A DNA stretch of 51,811 nucleotides from Firmicutes bacterium HGW-Firmicutes-8 (GTDB lineage Bacteria; Bacillota; Thermincolia; Thermincolales; UBA2595). The stretch is taken from positions 1 through 51,811 of the forward strand of contig PGZN01000031.1 in the NCBI GenBank assembly GCA_002840165.1. Direction: 5' to 3'. Both the position numbers and the translations under genes were made by a program. Below the pieces are notes generated by a model. That model ran no database searches. It saw nothing but the letters and a program-made list of their open reading frames with translations, and was not told where the DNA came from. Position 1 is the first letter of the stretch. Each line of letters begins with the position of its first letter. Shown one piece after another: positions 49,968-51,811 of this stretch.

Positions 49968-51319
49968 AAAATATGCCCTGAGATAGTTTTTAGTTAATTG
50001 TTACATTTACTTGTTTTGCTGAAAAAGGAAACAGTTTAATCTGTGTTGATAACAACCCGGAAAAAATTAAAATGCTGGAAAACAACATAATGCCTATTTA
50101 CGAACCGGGATTGAAAGAACTTGTCAAAAAAAACCAGGATGAAGGACGTATATCATTTACTACCGATTTACCTGGAGCTGTACAAAAATCTGATGTTATT
50201 TTTATTGCGGTCGGTACGCCTTCCCTGTCTAACGGTGAAGCCGATTTACAGTACATTGAGGCAGTTGCCCGGGAAATTGGACAAGCCATGAACGGGTATA
50301 AAATAGTTGTTGACAAGAGCACAGTTCCTGTTGGGACAGGTGACAGGGTAAGAAAAATTATATCCGAAAGCCAGACGGGTGAATACGGTTTTGACGTGGT
50401 TTCCGCTCCCGAGTTTCTCAGAGAAGGTTGTGCTGTAGGAGATACCTTGAACCCTGACCGTATTATTATCGGCACTTCATCGAAAAAAGCTGCTCAAATA
50501 ATGGACGAGTTACATAAGCCCTTTAATGCCCCTATTGTTATCACAGATGTTCGAAGCGCCGAAATGATTAAGTATGCCTCAAATGCCTTCCTGGCTACAA
50601 AAATCTCCTTTATCAATGAGATAGCCAATATCTGTGAAAAAGTTGGCGCCGATGTAACAGAAGTGGCCCGGGGAATGGGCTATGATAAGAGAATTGGGAA
50701 CCAGTTTCTGATGGCGGGGATAGGTTATGGCGGTTCGTGTTTCCCTAAGGATACCAAAGCGTTAATACAAATAGCGGGCAATGCCGACTATGATTTTGAA
50801 CTGTTGAAGTCGGTAATAAAAGTAAACCAAATACAGCGGTATAAGCCTATCAAAAAACTTATTTCAATTCTGGGGGAACTGCAAGGACGGACTGTCGGAA
50901 TCCTGGGCCTTGCATTTAAACCAAATACTGATGACATGAGAGAAGCTCCCTCTGTTGAAATAATTACGGAACTGAAAAAACTGGGAGCAGGAATCAAGGC
51001 ATATGACCCGGTGGCTGGGGATGAAGCGAGAAAAGTAATCAAAGATATCGAATACTGTTCAGATCCGTACGAAACAATGGACGGCGCCGATGCGGTTATT
51101 TTGGTTACCGAGTGGGAAGAATTCAAAAACCTTGACTTAGATAAAATGAAAAAGCTGCTTAACATTCCGCTGGTGATTGACGGAAGGAACGTTTTTGACC
51201 CCGCAGAGATGCAGGCCAAAGGTTTCATTTACACAGGGGTAGGCCGCAGGCAGATCGCTTACCTGACCAGGGAATACAGGAAAGAGGCTGCCGCCGCGGT
51301 AGAAAAACTAACCAAGTAA
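49968..51319 (+). pseudogene. UDP-glucose 6-dehydrogenase with broken 5' end
   Basis: The frame from ATG 50072 (415 codons) is intact to 51319: IFIAVGTPS, STVPVGTGDRVR, SAPEFLREGCAVGD, ASNAFLATKISFINEIANI, GIGYGGSCFPKDTKAL (catalytic Cys), GILGLAFKPNTDDMREAPS. It lacks the N-terminal Rossmann GxGYVG that binds NAD. Homology runs on upstream (TCFAEKGNSLICVDNNPEKI) to about 49994, where an in-frame TAG (49991-49993) stops it. AAAATATGC at 49968 may be the old K-I-C of the family start MKIC, out of frame and about 4 bases too close. No start codon with a ribosome site allows a complete enzyme. So this is a recently broken gene, or a sequencing error hides a normal one. It would make UDP-glucuronate. 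GC-rich host-like codons. Confidence 0.75.
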
Positions 51320-51360
51320 TCAAAGAAAGACCCCGGGCTATCTTAGTTAGAGGTGATACC

Positions 51361-51811
51361 ATGAATTACAAAACCCGCTTATTGGTTCTCGGCATGATGG
51401 ATGCCCTCATAGTTACTTTTGCTGTTACAGCGGCCTATCTTCTCAGATTTGATTTTGCTGTAAAACCGCAGTATGCGGTCTCGATTCCATATGTTATAAC
51501 TTCACACATTATTTTAATCCTTGTTTCTTTTAAATTGACCAAGCTATACCGCCGCGTCTGGCAGTATGCCAGCATCGGTGAATTAGTTACCCTTTTTAAG
51601 GCCACAACTGTTTCCGAACTGGTTTTTTTCGCTTTTCATTCCGTTATCCAGGCTAATTTCCCCTGGTTTATTGTCCCGCGCTCCATTTACCTGCTGTCTT
51701 GGGCGTTAATTATATTGGGTGTTGGCGGCTCGCGTTTTGCCTGGAGGATGTTCAGGGATTCTTATATAAAAATACAGCCTCATCACCGCAGGACGTTGAT
51801 TATTGGAGCAG
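51361..51811 (+). CDS. Membrane nucleotide-sugar dehydratase, CapD/EpsC/PglF type (3' end outside window)
   Basis: The first 150 residues of a longer protein. ATG 51361 follows TTAGAGGTG. Four membrane spans are visible (LLVLGMMDALIVTFAVTAAY, VISIPYVITSHIILIL-like, VSELVFFAFHSVI, SIYLLSWALIILGVGG), followed by RRTLIIGA, the start of the Rossmann domain. This is the layout of the polysaccharide biosynthesis CapD family (EpsC, PglF), UDP-GlcNAc 4,6-dehydratases that make UDP-4-keto-6-deoxy sugars. It lies 41 bp behind ugd in the same direction, with host-like codons. Confidence 0.88.
   Translation, partial: MNYKTRLLVLGMMDALIVTFAVTAAYLLRFDFAVKPQYAVSIPYVITSHIILILVSFKLTKLYRRVWQYASIGELVTLFKATTVSELVFFAFHSVIQANFPWFIVPRSIYLLSWALIILGVGGSRFAWRMFRDSYIKIQPHHRRTLIIGA

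Overview
The window looks like chromosomal DNA of an anaerobic, Gram-positive-lineage Firmicute, most like the Peptococcaceae/Desulfotomaculum-Pelotomaculum-Moorella group. This placement is an inference from gene content. The supporting content is selenocysteine synthesis (SelA, and a SelD that is itself a selenoprotein), bacillithiol-type BshC, a full molybdenum cofactor (Moco) operon with a MoeA-periplasmic-binding-domain fusion, a CIRCE-controlled groESL operon, an SLH-anchored surface protein, and Gram-positive-type CapA/CapB/CpsB capsule regulators. TTG and GTG starts are frequent. No phylogenetic marker was aligned.

Regions, left to right. (1) 1-4270 is an accessory, AT-rich zone. It holds the start of a small minus-strand Ser/Thr/Lys-rich protein, a WG-repeat/SLH surface protein and a PD-(D/E)XK-like protein. 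Three copies of a ~90-bp hairpin repeat alternate with the last two genes in a cassette-like layout. (2) 4270-11540 is housekeeping: L-lactate dehydrogenase, then selA-selD-bshC as a tight operon, then phoH. selD has an in-frame UGA at 7331-7333 with a hairpin just behind it, so the true gene is 74 codons longer than the part that reads open. (3) 11660-18400 is the Moco operon. A promoter and a Moco riboswitch with terminator/antiterminator lead into a 59-residue CQLGCF protein, moeA, moeA-PBP, moaA, moaC, a MOSC protein and mogA. Its gaps are filled with heptanucleotide tandem arrays and fold-back elements. (4) 18580-24690 holds groESL, a large palindromic element, a minus-strand HEAT-repeat protein, cysK and an HD-GYP protein.

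(5) 24740-51811 is an exopolysaccharide/capsule locus. The first block (O-antigen-ligase/TPR protein, Wzz-like CapA, CapB tyrosine kinase, CpsB phosphatase) has GC-rich host-like codons. From about 30270 to 49930 the DNA becomes AT-rich. This island encodes a PIG-L deacetylase plus formyltransferase pair, an initiating sugar-phosphate transferase, a B12-type radical SAM protein, five glycosyltransferases, a TupA-like ATP-grasp protein, a CapA-type metallophosphatase, a Wzx flippase, a Wzy polymerase, CapE-CapF-CapG (UDP-N-acetyl-L-fucosamine synthesis) and a nucleotide-sugar epimerase. Host-like composition returns with a UDP-glucose dehydrogenase whose 5' end is broken and a membrane CapD/EpsC-type dehydratase cut by the window edge. 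Three decayed gene fragments (cpsB, TupA-like, ugd) lie at joints of the island and suggest assembly by replacement.

How it works together. The polymer is probably built Wzx/Wzy-style: lipid-linked initiation at 31840, side modification by deacetylation/formylation, extension by the GTs with L-FucNAc as one building block, flipping by Wzx, polymerisation by Wzy, and chain-length control by the Wzz/kinase/phosphatase trio. SelA/SelD and the Moco operon together fit an anaerobe using Mo/W selenoenzymes such as formate dehydrogenase, though no such enzyme lies in the window.
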